Source: Hydrogenophaga sp. IBVHS1
Lineage (GTDB): Bacteria > Pseudomonadota > Gammaproteobacteria > Burkholderiales > Burkholderiaceae_C
NCBI RefSeq assembly: GCF_002127265.1
Contig: NZ_NFUU01000001.1
Span: 248,001-312,000, forward strand
DNA length: 64,000 bases
Reading direction: 5' to 3'
Position 1 is the stretch's first letter. The number at the start of each line of letters is the position of its first letter. A program made the translations under genes and the position numbers. Shown in pieces: positions 1 to 8,645 of this stretch. Under the pieces are notes generated by a model that saw nothing but the letters and a program-made list of their open reading frames with translations, did not search any database and had not been told where the DNA came from.

Positions 1-206
1 GAGAGCATGGGCTCGATGTCCTGGCGCGCGCGGCCGGTCACCAGCGCGAGCGCGCCGTCGAGCCGTTGGTGCAGCTTGTCCAGCAGGGAGGCCAGTTCCA
101 CGGGGACCAGCACCGAGTCGGGCCGTTGGGCCAGATCGGCGAGGGTTCCATCAAAGTCCAGGAACAGGGCCGAGCGGTCTGTCAGCAATATCGGTAATGT
201 GCTCAT
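1..206 (-). CDS. otsB: Trehalose-phosphatase, N-terminal part (runs off the window)
   Basis: Only the first 68 residues lie in the window; the rest is beyond the left edge. The start ATG is at 206-204. The HAD phosphatase motif DFDGTLADLA (nucleophile and acid Asp) is followed by a P-x-S-V segment and by ALVTGR, which fits trehalose-6-phosphate phosphatase better than a generic HAD enzyme. Such enzymes dephosphorylate trehalose 6-phosphate in the cytoplasm, usually together with OtsA. The partner would lie outside the window, so the substrate is inferred from the N-terminus alone. Confidence 0.72.
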   Translation of the reverse strand, partial: MSTLPILLTDRSALFLDFDGTLADLAQRPDSVLVPVELASLLDKLHQRLDGALALVTGRARQDIEPML

Positions 207-310
207 CAAGCCAATACCGTAACAGACGCGGCGATGGGCCAGCGCCGGCGCTGCCATGACCGACCTCTCCGCTGCGGGACTTGTTGCCTTGCTTGCGCTT
301 TGTTTCGACT

Positions 311-1591
311 TCAGTCCGGCGCAGCCAGACCCATGCCTTCGGCGAGCGCCTTCACGCGAGCGCGCTGGATGCGCTCACCCACCCGAGGACCGGCAAGGCC
401 GTCGGCCTGGGCCTCTGCCGCCACCACGGCGGTGTCCACCGATTGCGCCAGCGCCAGTGCTTGCGCGAGCCGCGCGCGCTGGGGGTAGCCGTGTTCGCTG
501 TGCCCCAGCCGGCCACGTGCGTCGCATTCGCAGGCCAGCAGCACATCGTGAAACCGCGCCGGCTTGCGCAAGGCATCGCAGCGTTCGAGCAGGCGGACCA
601 GCGCCGCCGCACCGAGTTCGCCGCTGCGGTGGATGTTGCCGTGCTCGCGTGCCACCACATCGGCCAGCTCGCGGCATTCCACCGGCACGCGCCAGCGATC
701 GCAAACCTGTTTGAGCAGTTTCGCGCTGCGCGCTTCGTGCCCGATGTGCCGAGGCAACTCTTCTACCGGCGTCGTGCCCTTGCCAAGGTCGTGGCACAGG
801 CAGGCGAAGCGTGTGGGCAGGTTTGCGCCCAGGTGCGCGCTCATGTCCAGCACCATCATGAGGTGCACGCCTGTGTCGATTTCCGGGTGGTACTCGGGGC
901 GCTGTGGCACGCCCCAGAGGCGATCCACCTCGGGCAGCAGGCGCTTGAGGGCACCGCATTCGCGCAACACCTCGAACATCCGGCTGGGCCGTTGCTCCAT
1001 GAGTCCCCGCGCGAGTTCCTGCCACACACGTTCGGCCACCAGGTGGTCCACCTCGCCGTGCTCGACCATCTGGCGCATCAGTTCCAGCGTCTTCTCTGCC
1101 ACCGTGAAATCGGGAAAGCGCGCGGCAAACCGCGCCACGCGAAGGATGCGCACGGGGTCTTCAGCGAACGAAGTGGTGACGTGGCGCAGCACGCGATCAC
1201 GCAGGTCTTGCTGGCCCTGGTGCGGATCGATCAACGGTGCGTGGGCCGGCTGGTCGGCGTGCTCGGCAGCGACCGCCATGGCGTTGATGGTCAGGTCGCG
1301 CCGCGCGAGGTCGTCTTCCAGTGTGACGCCAGGCGCAGCGTGGAATGCGAAGCCGTGGTATCCCGGCGCGGTCTTGCGCTCGGTGCGCGCGAGCGCATAT
1401 TCCTCGTGCGTTTGGGGATGCAGGAACACCGGAAAATCGCGGCCCACCGGCAGGAAGCCCTGGTCCACCATGGCCTCGGGCGTGGCACCCACCACTACCC
1501 AGTCGCGGTCCACATGCGAGCCTTCAGGCGAGCCTGCGTCGCGCGCCATCAGCGCGTCTCGAACCGCGCCGCCCACAAGGTAAATTTTCAT
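311..1591 (-). CDS. cca: CCA tRNA nucleotidyltransferase with HD domain
   Basis: 426 residues, closely resembling the E. coli multifunctional CCA enzyme, which adds or repairs the 3' CCA end of tRNA without a template. The nucleotidyltransferase signature GGAVRD is at residues 7-12, the metal-binding DRD at 28-30, a conserved LHPQTHEEYALARTERK block at about 57-73, and RRDLTINAM near 98. A C-terminal HD phosphohydrolase motif (HDLGKGT, His267-Asp268) marks the group with phosphatase/phosphodiesterase activity. A short insertion (about residues 17-26) precedes the DRD motif. The gene stands alone between otsB and a GST gene on the same strand. Confidence 0.95.
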   Translation of the reverse strand: MKIYLVGGAVRDALMARDAGSPEGSHVDRDWVVVGATPEAMVDQGFLPVGRDFPVFLHPQTHEEYALARTERKTAPGYHGFAFHAAPGVTLEDDLARRDLTINAMAVAAEHADQPAHAPLIDPHQGQQDLRDRVLRHVTTSFAEDPVRILRVARFAARFPDFTVAEKTLELMRQMVEHGEVDHLVAERVWQELARGLMEQRPSRMFEVLRECGALKRLLPEVDRLWGVPQRPEYHPEIDTGVHLMMVLDMSAHLGANLPTRFACLCHDLGKGTTPVEELPRHIGHEARSAKLLKQVCDRWRVPVECRELADVVAREHGNIHRSGELGAAALVRLLERCDALRKPARFHDVLLACECDARGRLGHSEHGYPQRARLAQALALAQSVDTAVVAAEAQADGLAGPRVGERIQRARVKALAEGMGLAAPD

Positions 1592-1618
1592 GGGGGCGAG
1601 TTTAGGGGTATCGCCCTG

Positions 1619-2308
1619 TCAGCGGCCCAGTCGATAGGGTTCATCGAAATCGATGAAATCCTGTTCCTTCAGTGCGTCCTTGATCCAGGCCTGCACACCG
1701 GGCAGCGCCGTGACCCGCGCGACGTAGGCCGCCAGATCGGCGGGTACCGGCAGGCCGTAGGTGTTGATGCGCATGCAGACCGGTGCAAAGTAGGCATCGG
1801 CAATGGTGAAGTCCCCGAACAGCAGGCTGCCCTCGGGTTGAGAGGCCAGCAGGTCGCTCCACATGCCGCAGAGCCGCGCGACGTCGGCACGCACGTCGGG
1901 TTTGTCGCGCCAGATGAGGCGGCCCACATCGGGCAGCGAAGCCTCGATGTTCATGGGGCAGTGGTTGCGCAGCGCGCTGAAGCCGCTGTGCATTTCGGCA
2001 CAGATGCTGCGGGCCCGGGCGCGCGCTGTCTTTTCTGCGGGCCACAGCTGCTTGTCAGGAAAGGTCTCGGCGAGGTACTCGGCGATCGCCAGGGTGTCCC
2101 AGACGGCAAAACCGTCGTCCACCAGCACCGGCACTTTGCCAAGGGGGTTGACGGTGCGCAGCTTGCTCTTGAACGTAGATTGGGCGTCGAACGAGTCGAA
2201 TCGCACCATCACTTCTTCAAACTCGATACCGGCCTGTTTCATGAGCACCCAGGGGCGCATGGACCAGGACGAGTAGTTCTTGTTGCCGACGTAGAGCTGC
2301 AGTGACAT
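1619..2308 (-). CDS. Glutathione S-transferase family protein
   Basis: 229 residues with the thioredoxin-like N-terminal GST domain: an early beta strand (LQLYVGNKNYSSWSMRPW, the Ser pair in the usual catalytic place), then the cis-Pro segment GKVPVLVDDG, followed by the ESI-type stretch WDTLAIAEYL. The C-terminal all-alpha domain follows. Family members conjugate or reduce substrates with glutathione in the cytosol; the substrate cannot be told. It ends 27 bases before cca starts on the same strand and could be cotranscribed with it. Confidence 0.85.
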   Translation of the reverse strand: MSLQLYVGNKNYSSWSMRPWVLMKQAGIEFEEVMVRFDSFDAQSTFKSKLRTVNPLGKVPVLVDDGFAVWDTLAIAEYLAETFPDKQLWPAEKTARARARSICAEMHSGFSALRNHCPMNIEASLPDVGRLIWRDKPDVRADVARLCGMWSDLLASQPEGSLLFGDFTIADAYFAPVCMRINTYGLPVPADLAAYVARVTALPGVQAWIKDALKEQDFIDFDEPYRLGR

Positions 2309-2392
2309 GGGATTCCCCTGGTTGAATCCCGGGATGTTAGTGGAGCCCGGTCCTCAATTGATGCCAAACCGGGCCTCCATTGATTCGCCCGA

Positions 2393-2737
2393 TCAGGCGT
2401 ATTTTTCGAGGATGCGTGTCGAGCGCTCGACTTCGCGGAAGGTTTCTACTTCCGAGTTCGATTCCGAGATCGCTTCCATGACTGTGCAGGCCATCATGCG
2501 GTAGAAGGCCTTGTCCATGGCCTTGCGCGCCGCCGACATCTGCTGGGCCACATCTTCGCAAGGGCGTGCGCTGTCCACCATTTCAATCAGGCCTCGCACC
2601 TGACCCTCGATGCGCTTGAGGCGGTTGATCACCTCTCGCTGGTGTTCGGTGCGAACACCCGGATTTCCCTGCAGCAGGGTGATCTTGCGGGACGTGAGCG
2701 GAACCGGAAGCGGGGAGGGTACTAGGGTGGCGGTCAT
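2393..2737 (-). CDS. CsoR/FrmR/RcnR-family (DUF156) transcriptional regulator
   Basis: 114 residues, all-helical DUF156 repressor fold with the typical helix 1 (NRLKRIEGQVRGLIEM, residues 38-53) and the first ligand Cys60 in RPCEDVAQQ. The second site is odd. Where CsoR and FrmR carry His 25 residues after that Cys, this protein has Cys84-Thr85 (MMACTVME). His32 lies ahead of helix 1. The inducer (metal, formaldehyde or persulfide) therefore cannot be assigned. I chose the ATG at 2737 because the conserved domain begins soon after it; the frame stays open far upstream but overlaps the next gene. Neighbours offer no metal exporter. Confidence 0.85.
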   Translation of the reverse strand: MTATLVPSPLPVPLTSRKITLLQGNPGVRTEHQREVINRLKRIEGQVRGLIEMVDSARPCEDVAQQMSAARKAMDKAFYRMMACTVMEAISESNSEVETFREVERSTRILEKYA

Positions 2738-2832
2738 GGGCTCTCCTGTCGGTTGAAAGTATTCGCTTTTGACGAGGCGACGAAGTGTGCCAAACAAATA
2801 CCTCACCCTGAGGGGTTCGAGCCCGAAACGCG

Positions 2833-3795
2833 CTAGCGACGTGCCGAATGGCGGTAGGCAAGCAACCGGCTGCGGCCGCCTTGGTCGCCCAGGTAGGTGG
2901 GGGCGATGGTGAGCGGGCTGGCTGCGGCGATGCCGAGTGAAGCCAGGCCGGGCCATTGGTTGGAGGCCACGTTGTCGACCGACATCGCATCCAGGTTGTC
3001 GCGGCTCATCAGGGGCTCGCCCGGCAGCATTTCCATGACGCGCGCCTGCAGCCTCGCCAGCGCACCGGGCAGCGGCAGGATCGGCCGCTGGCGGCTGCCA
3101 TGGCGCCCCGCGATGCGCACCAGATCCGCCAGCGTGTACACCTCGGGGCCAGCGCACTCGAAGGTCTGGCCTACGCTGCTCATCGGCAGGTCGGTGTCGC
3201 GCAGGGCGGCCACCACCGCGCTGGCCACGTCTTCCACCCACACGGGCTGGAATCGTGCCCTGGCGCCGGCCAGTGGCACCAGTGGCAGCACCGATTGCAT
3301 GCGGGCAAACAGGTTGAGGAAGCGGTCTCCGGCGCCGAAGATCACGCTGGGACGCAGGATGGTCAGGTCGAGGCTGGCGCCACGCAAAACCTCTTCGCCA
3401 CGCGCCTTGCTGCGCTGGTAGCGGGAGGGCGCGTCCAGGCTCACGCCCAGCGCGCTGACGTGCACCACCCTTCGCAGACCATTCGCCACACACGCTTCGG
3501 CCATGGACAGGGGCAGCTCCACATGGACCTTCTCGAAGGCGTCTTCGCTGCCGTGCAGGATGGCCACCAGGTTGACCACGGCATCGTGTCCCTGCATCAG
3601 TGCAATCAGCTGCGTGGAGTCGTGCACGTCGGCTTCGATCACGGTCACGCGTGGCAGCGGCTGCACGTGGGCCGCGTTCACCGCGCGCCGCGTGGGCACG
3701 GTGATGCGCCAGCCCTGGCGGTGAAGTTTTTCGCAGACATGGCGGCCGACAAAGCCGGTGCCACCCAGGACGAGCACATTTCTGATCGGTGTCAT
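2833..3795 (-). CDS. NDUFA9-like NAD(P)-dependent epimerase/dehydratase (atypical extended SDR)
   Basis: 320 residues. The Rossmann motif GGTGFVGRHV is at residues 11-20, an acidic-residue strand VIEADVHD follows, then HVSALGV and a YQRSKARGEE segment in the place of the SDR YxxxK. The layout matches the complex I NDUFA9 subunit-like family common in Betaproteobacteria, whose bacterial role is unclear (NAD(P)H-binding, possibly quinone or lipid related). Its start overlaps the end of the upstream lytic transglycosylase gene by four bases, so the two are probably translationally coupled. Confidence 0.82.
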   Translation of the reverse strand: MTPIRNVLVLGGTGFVGRHVCEKLHRQGWRITVPTRRAVNAAHVQPLPRVTVIEADVHDSTQLIALMQGHDAVVNLVAILHGSEDAFEKVHVELPLSMAEACVANGLRRVVHVSALGVSLDAPSRYQRSKARGEEVLRGASLDLTILRPSVIFGAGDRFLNLFARMQSVLPLVPLAGARARFQPVWVEDVASAVVAALRDTDLPMSSVGQTFECAGPEVYTLADLVRIAGRHGSRQRPILPLPGALARLQARVMEMLPGEPLMSRDNLDAMSVDNVASNQWPGLASLGIAAASPLTIAPTYLGDQGGRSRLLAYRHSARR

Positions 3796-5819
3796 GGCAA
3801 TTCGGTGTTGATGGCCTGTGCGGTCTGGGCGCGTGGGCCTACGGTGCCCAGGCGTGCGCGCAACGATTGCGGCTGGCCGCTGAGGATGGCGGCGTAGTGT
3901 GTGGTGTTGGCCAGCACGCGCTTGACGTAGTCGCGCGTTTCTTCAAAAGGAATGTTCTCGGCCCACACCTCGCCCGTCACAGTGGGGCCGTTGCGCCAGG
4001 CGCGTGAGCGGCCGGGCCCGGCGTTGTAGGCGGCGGCGGCCAGCGGCAGCGATCCTTCGAAGTCGTCCAGCGCAAACTTCAGGTAAGCAGTGCCGATCTG
4101 AATGTTGATGTCGCGATCGTTGATCTGGCCGGGCTTGAAATCGGTCAGGCCGATCTTGCGCGCGGTCCAGCGGGCGGTGGCGGGCATCACCTGCATGAGG
4201 CCCGAGGCGCCGACGCCCGAACGGGCATCGGTGATGAAGCGGCTTTCCTGCCGGATGAGGCCGTACACGTAGGCGGGGTCCAGTCCGATCTCCCTGGCAC
4301 GGGGCACCACCGATTCGCGGTGTGGCATGGGGAAGCGCTGCGCGTGGTCGAGTGCCTGCGGCGTGCGCTCGCTGGTGTTGATGCAGCGGTCCCACAGCTC
4401 GTGGCGGCAAGCCAGTTCGGCGGCAGCCAGCAGCTCGCGTTCGGGCAGTCCGCCGGGCGTGTGCAGGCCCACCGTGTAGTTCCATTCGCGCACGCCTTCG
4501 CTGCGCAGGCCAAGCTTCATGGCGATGAGGGCGCGGCGCAGGCCCGGGTTGGTTTGTGCGCCTGCAATTTCCTCCGGGCTGAGAGCCTCCGGAGCCGCTG
4601 GCACCGTGATCGGACGGCCCAGCGCTTCCATGGCGAGCATCTCGTAGAAGCCACGCGGGGCGGCGACGGACTCGAACAGCGCGTTGGCCTGAGCGGTAGC
4701 GGCGATCGGATCGGGCAGCTTGAGCGCCTGCACCGCGCGCCCCTTCCAGTAGACCCAGGCCGGATCGTTGCGCTGCGCCTCGCTCATGGCGGCCACGGCG
4801 TCGCGCACATGGCCCCAGGCGCCCGCGCGCATGCCGGCGCGTGCCTTCCAGGCCAGGTGCTCGTCGTGCATGAAACGGTCTTCGCCGTTGGCGAAGTAGC
4901 TCAGGGCTTCAGTTTGCAGCTTTTGGGCTGATCGCTTGCCGATCACTCCCCAGATCCAGCTTCGCTCCTCCTTCGTGAGCTGGGTCTTCCAGCGCACGTG
5001 GTCGGCCTCCACCGCTGCGGCGGCGGGGTCGCTGGAGGCCAGGCGGATGATGGCCAGCGTGACCAGTTCCTTGGTGCGCGGGCGGATGGCGGTGATCTTG
5101 TCGTCCAGGTACCTGGCTGGGTCGCTCGCGATCTGGTCCACCGTCGAGGCCCGTTCCGGGTCCAGCAGCGCCACGGCCTGGCTGGCCACTCGCGGGCGGT
5201 TGGAGTCCATCGCCAGCCGTGCACGTTGCCACACCGCCTCGGGCTTCAGGTGGCCGCTGGCCAGCAGGGACTGCGCCGCGGTGGCGCAACCGTCTTCGGC
5301 TTCGCGCTGAGCGAGCCAGTTGGTCTGCACCTGCACCGCTGCTGCGTCTGCAGCCACTCGCCCGGCGGCGGCGTCGAGCATCAGCCCGTAGCACCTCACC
5401 TGGCGGTCGTCCTGCATCCGGAATTTCGGCAACTCAGCTTCGAAGTCGGCCCAGTTGCGTGCCTTGCCCAGCAGCAGCAGCCAGTCGTTGCGCAGCCGGT
5501 CTTCCCAGTAGGTGCCCGCCATGCGGTCCAGCGCAGCGCGAATTTCAAACGGGCTGGCGGTTTCCAGTCGAGGCCGCATGGTCCAGTACATCGCCAGGGG
5601 CTCGAGGGCGTGCCCCCGAGCCTGAGGCAACAGATTGTCCAGTTGCGCTGTATTGCTGCGCCGAAAGGCTTCGCGCATTTCAAGCAAGGTGGCATCCGAC
5701 CCGCCCGACGCCGGCTGCGCACACGCTGCAGCGGCGTGCAACAGCGTGCCCGCCATAATGAGCCGCAAGCCGGCCACGATCTGCTTTTGAATTCCCTGTG
5801 TCATACCAACCCGTTTCAT
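3792..5819 (-). CDS. Soluble lytic murein transglycosylase (Slt70-like)
   Basis: About 675 residues. An N-terminal signal peptide (MKRVGMTQG... LLHAAAACAQP) is followed by a long alpha-superhelical U/L region and a C-terminal lysozyme-like SLT domain. The catalytic Glu (about residue 525) lies in LIRQESRF, followed by GASGLMQVMPATA and AAYNAGPGR. This is the periplasmic Slt architecture that cleaves glycan strands to 1,6-anhydro-muropeptides. I start it at 5819, where the signal peptide begins. An ATG at 5849 in frame is possible but would overlap the divergent cyclo-ligase gene. The first Cys of the mature part is preceded by AAACA, so a lipoprotein form is possible but the lipobox is poor. 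Confidence 0.9.
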   Translation of the reverse strand: MKRVGMTQGIQKQIVAGLRLIMAGTLLHAAAACAQPASGGSDATLLEMREAFRRSNTAQLDNLLPQARGHALEPLAMYWTMRPRLETASPFEIRAALDRMAGTYWEDRLRNDWLLLLGKARNWADFEAELPKFRMQDDRQVRCYGLMLDAAAGRVAADAAAVQVQTNWLAQREAEDGCATAAQSLLASGHLKPEAVWQRARLAMDSNRPRVASQAVALLDPERASTVDQIASDPARYLDDKITAIRPRTKELVTLAIIRLASSDPAAAAVEADHVRWKTQLTKEERSWIWGVIGKRSAQKLQTEALSYFANGEDRFMHDEHLAWKARAGMRAGAWGHVRDAVAAMSEAQRNDPAWVYWKGRAVQALKLPDPIAATAQANALFESVAAPRGFYEMLAMEALGRPITVPAAPEALSPEEIAGAQTNPGLRRALIAMKLGLRSEGVREWNYTVGLHTPGGLPERELLAAAELACRHELWDRCINTSERTPQALDHAQRFPMPHRESVVPRAREIGLDPAYVYGLIRQESRFITDARSGVGASGLMQVMPATARWTARKIGLTDFKPGQINDRDINIQIGTAYLKFALDDFEGSLPLAAAAYNAGPGRSRAWRNGPTVTGEVWAENIPFEETRDYVKRVLANTTHYAAILSGQPQSLRARLGTVGPRAQTAQAINTELP

Positions 5820-5828
5820 GCGCTGATT

Positions 5829-6479
5829 ATGGACAACAAAGACGGTCACAGTGCCTCACGACCCCACACGGCGCCCGCTGAAGGATCGGCTGCGGCGCTG
5901 AAGATCGAGTGGCGCAAGTCGCTGATCGAGAAGCGCCAGGCCCTGGCCGACCGCAACCTGCGCAACGACTTGCTGCAGCGGGTCATGCGCGTCTGGTTGA
6001 TCGAGCGGCCCGACGCCATCATTGGTGCCTACTGGCCCATCAAGGGCGAGTTCGATCCCCTGCCCGCGTTGTTCCGATGGCAGGAGGCGGGCCTGGAGGA
6101 AGACGCTCAAGGTGCGCAGCGGCACCGCCGCATTGGCCTGCCGGTGGTCAACAAGGTGGACAAGACCCTGACCTTCTACACGTGGTACCCCGGCTGCCCG
6201 ATGGAGGAAGACGCCTACGGCATTCCGAAACCGAAGGACACCGAAATCGTCGAACCCACGTTGATCTTTGTGCCGTGTGTGGGCTATGGACCCGGGGGAT
6301 TCCGCCTGGGCTACGGCGGCGGTTTCTACGACCGCACGCTCGCCAGCCTGCAACCCAAGCCCTTCACCGTGGGGCTGGGCTACGACTTCGGTTATTTGCC
6401 GTATTTGAAGCCGGAAGCCCACGACGTCCCGCTGGATGCGATCCTGAGCGACACCGGCGTGATGTGGCCTGAAAGATAG
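5829..6479 (+). CDS. 5-formyltetrahydrofolate cyclo-ligase
   Basis: 216 residues, MTHFS/YgfA family, which converts 5-formyl-THF to 5,10-methenyl-THF with ATP. Landmarks are IEWRKSLIEKR near the N-terminus, the IGAYWPIKGEFD strand, VNKVDKTLTFYTW, and the family signature PCVGYGPGGFRLGYGGGFYDRTL near the C-terminus, broken here only by the phosphate-loop-like GYGPGG. The start ATG lies nine bases from the start codon of the divergent transglycosylase gene, so the two 5' ends nearly touch. The protein acts in cytosolic one-carbon metabolism. Confidence 0.92.
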   Translation: MDNKDGHSASRPHTAPAEGSAAALKIEWRKSLIEKRQALADRNLRNDLLQRVMRVWLIERPDAIIGAYWPIKGEFDPLPALFRWQEAGLEEDAQGAQRHRRIGLPVVNKVDKTLTFYTWYPGCPMEEDAYGIPKPKDTEIVEPTLIFVPCVGYGPGGFRLGYGGGFYDRTLASLQPKPFTVGLGYDFGYLPYLKPEAHDVPLDAILSDTGVMWPER

Positions 6480-6480
6480 A

Positions 6481-6560
6481 GCCCCCACGCTCCGCCGCTG
6501 CTCGGGTCGCTGCCCCCCGAGGTGGCTGGCCTTGCTTGGGGCGGCCCTGCGCTGCGGCCG
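6481..6560. repeat. Dispersed GC-rich intergenic repeat (comamonad type)
   Basis: This 80-base spacer starts GCCCCCACGCTCCGCCGCTG and continues through a GCTGCCCCCCGAGG run and CTTGCTTGGGGCGGCC. I recognise this wording as a dispersed intergenic element recurring downstream of genes in Comamonadaceae; its reverse complement gives spurious peptides of the type GRPKQGQ...ERGG. It sits between two convergent genes and may serve as a bidirectional 3'-end structure. No second copy was noticed in the window. Confidence 0.6.
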
Positions 6561-6563
6561 ACT

Positions 6564-7481
6564 TCAAGGGTGCTCTGCCGTGGCGTGTGCCTCGGTGATG
6601 CGCTTCTCGCGACGCACCAGGTAGAGCCCGCTGGCGATGATGATGGCCGCGCCCAGCCAGGTGTGTGAGCTGGGCAGCGTGTGCCAGATCAGCCAGTCAA
6701 GCCCCAGCCCCCACGCCAGCGCACTGTATTCAAACGGCGCCACGGCGGAAGCCTGGCCGTGGCGGAAGGCTTCTGTGATGGCCAGCTGGCCGCAGAAGCC
6801 GGTGATGGCCAGGGCCAGCAGCAAGGGCGCGTCGGCGCGCTGAATGGCCACCCACTCGGGCAAGGCCAGGGCGCCCGCGCCAATGGACATGATCACCATC
6901 ATCCACAGCACCATGCTCTCGCTGCTGTCGGTGCGGCTGGCGAGCCGGCCCGCGACGGCCGCGATGGCATAGCACAGGGCGGCGCCCAGCGTGGCCAGCC
7001 CGCCGATGGTGACAAAACCCGTCTGCAGGTCGGCACCGCTCGGGCGCAGTGCGATGAGCACACCCGTGAAGCCGATGCCAATGGCCCACCAGTGCGCCAT
7101 GGGCACCCGCTCCTTGAGCACCGGGACCGACAGGGCTGTGATGAGCAGCGGCGAGATGAAAAACAGTGTGTAAGCGGCCGACAACGGCAGCTCGCGCACG
7201 CCCATGGTGAACAGCGCCAGCATGGTGATGCCCAGCAGGCCGCGCAACAGGTGCAGTGGCCAGCGCACCTTGAGCACGGTATGCCAGGCACCGCGCCAGG
7301 CGATGTAGATGAGCACCAGCGGCAGCGCCGTCATGCCGCGCAGTGCGGCGATCTGTAGCACCGGGTAACGGGCGGCGAGCGTCTTGAGCACCGCGTCCAT
7401 CAGCGCGAAGAAGCCCACCGCCACCAGCATGAAAACGATGCTGCGCAGGTTGCCACTGGCATGGTCACGCATTTTCGTCAT
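6564..7481 (-). CDS. DMT-superfamily (EamA) transporter
   Basis: 305 residues with about ten hydrophobic segments arranged as two EamA repeats (roughly residues 10-145 and 160-295). Typical features are the ALMDAVLKTL segment in the first helix region, a short basic-rich cytosolic link (VLKERVPMAHW) and a basic C-terminal tail (YLVRREKRITEA). Members export metabolites such as amino acids or act as drug/metabolite exporters in the inner membrane; the substrate is unknown. It ends facing the folate gene across the repeat at 6481 and lies just downstream of the LysR regulator on the same strand (five bases apart). Confidence 0.88.
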   Translation of the reverse strand: MTKMRDHASGNLRSIVFMLVAVGFFALMDAVLKTLAARYPVLQIAALRGMTALPLVLIYIAWRGAWHTVLKVRWPLHLLRGLLGITMLALFTMGVRELPLSAAYTLFFISPLLITALSVPVLKERVPMAHWWAIGIGFTGVLIALRPSGADLQTGFVTIGGLATLGAALCYAIAAVAGRLASRTDSSESMVLWMMVIMSIGAGALALPEWVAIQRADAPLLLALAITGFCGQLAITEAFRHGQASAVAPFEYSALAWGLGLDWLIWHTLPSSHTWLGAAIIIASGLYLVRREKRITEAHATAEHP

Positions 7482-7486
7482 GGGCT

Positions 7487-8518
7487 TCAGTCAATCTGGT
7501 CGACGGTATCGGGATCGGGCACATCACCAATGGCCTCGCGGGTCAGCGCCGCCTGCAGCAGCAGCCATTCGCAAAACGCTTTCACTTCCGGGCGCTGCAC
7601 GCTGCGGGGCGCCACCATCAACCAGTAGACCAGGGGCGAGTCCAACCGTGTGTGCGGCAGCGGCTCAACCAGGTCACCGCTGGCGAGGCTTTCTGCCACC
7701 AGTGGCAGGCGCGCCAGCGCCACGCCCTGGCCGGTGAGCGCGGCCTGCACGATCTGGTTGGCGTAGTTGAAGTACATCCAGCGCTGCGGCGTGAGCTTGG
7801 GCTGAAGGTGGCTGCGCGTTGCGCGCTTGCCCGATTTGTTCATGGGCACGCTGCCAAACGTGTCCAGCCAGCGTTGCCAGGTGAGCCACTCCAGGTGGCG
7901 TGTGCGGTGCGCATCGCCGGCTTCGATCAGCGCGCAGTTCGAGAGGTCTTCGATGCTGTGGATGGGGTGGCTCTTGAGCAGCCACGGACTGGCGACCGGT
8001 GTGAGCTGCTCGCCAAACAGCCGCGTTGCCGAGGAGGGCACCGACTGCGGCACGGCGTAGCGCAGGGCCAGGTCCACGTCGGCGGTGGCGAGATCGACCG
8101 CGTTGTCGGTCGCGTCGATCCGGATGTCGATGTCGGGGTGGTCGCGCTGGAAAGCCTCCAGCCGGGGGATCAGCCACATGGAGGCAAACGATGCCCAGGT
8201 GGCGATGGCCACACTCTTGCGCCCGGCGCTCTGGCGAATCTGCCGCACGGCGGTGTCGATGCGCTCGAGCGACGTGCTGGTCGCCCGCAGCAGCTGCGAT
8301 CCCGCGCTGGTGAGCTCGACCGCGCGCGTGTGGCGCAGAAAAAGGGCCGTGCCCACCTCGTCTTCCAGCGCCTGGATCTGCCGGCTCACCGCGCTCTGCG
8401 TGAGCGAGAGTTCTTCAGCGGCAGCGCGGAAATTCAGGTGGCGGGCCACCGCGTCGAAGGCCCGCAAATGACCTGCGGCGATCGGTCGGGTACGGGGGTG
8501 GCTGCTGGTGAGCTGCAT
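7487..8518 (-). CDS. LysR-family transcriptional regulator (GcvA-like)
   Basis: 343 residues. The N-terminal winged HTH reads LRAFDAVARHLNFRAAAEELSLTQSAVSRQI (about residues 18-48), with the GcvA/AmpR-type A-V-S-R-Q recognition helix and the VGTALFLRHTRAVELT wing. The C-terminal half is a periplasmic-binding-like effector domain. It is divergent from a DUF2917 gene (8646) and five bases upstream of the DMT transporter gene, so both are candidate targets. A palindrome at 8534-8556 lies just before its start codon. Confidence 0.92.
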   Translation of the reverse strand: MQLTSSHPRTRPIAAGHLRAFDAVARHLNFRAAAEELSLTQSAVSRQIQALEDEVGTALFLRHTRAVELTSAGSQLLRATSTSLERIDTAVRQIRQSAGRKSVAIATWASFASMWLIPRLEAFQRDHPDIDIRIDATDNAVDLATADVDLALRYAVPQSVPSSATRLFGEQLTPVASPWLLKSHPIHSIEDLSNCALIEAGDAHRTRHLEWLTWQRWLDTFGSVPMNKSGKRATRSHLQPKLTPQRWMYFNYANQIVQAALTGQGVALARLPLVAESLASGDLVEPLPHTRLDSPLVYWLMVAPRSVQRPEVKAFCEWLLLQAALTREAIGDVPDPDTVDQID

Positions 8519-8533
8519 GTCGAGGCTCCGGGC

Positions 8534-8556
8534 ATTGATGCGGTTGTCGAATCAAT
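8534..8556. promoter_or_regulatory. Candidate LysR operator between divergent genes
   Basis: ATTGA at 8534-8538 and TCAAT at 8552-8556 form an inverted repeat with 13 bases between, inside the 127-base divergent spacer and 16 bases upstream of the LysR start. LysR proteins usually bind such interrupted dyads and control the divergent neighbour. A further ATTG at 8573-8576 could be a second half-site for the inducer-dependent complex. Confidence 0.45.
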
Positions 8557-8645
8557 AGGTTACTGCGTATTCATTGGACCCATGGGGGCAAAGCGGAGAA
8601 GATTGATGCCCAGGATGAGCCATCGTCCCTTACCAGGAGTTTCAC

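Noticed and set aside
281..2305. 674-residue open frame on the plus strand
   Set aside because: Antisense to cca and the GST gene, both strongly supported; His/Gln/Arg-rich composition typical of antisense frames in high-GC DNA.
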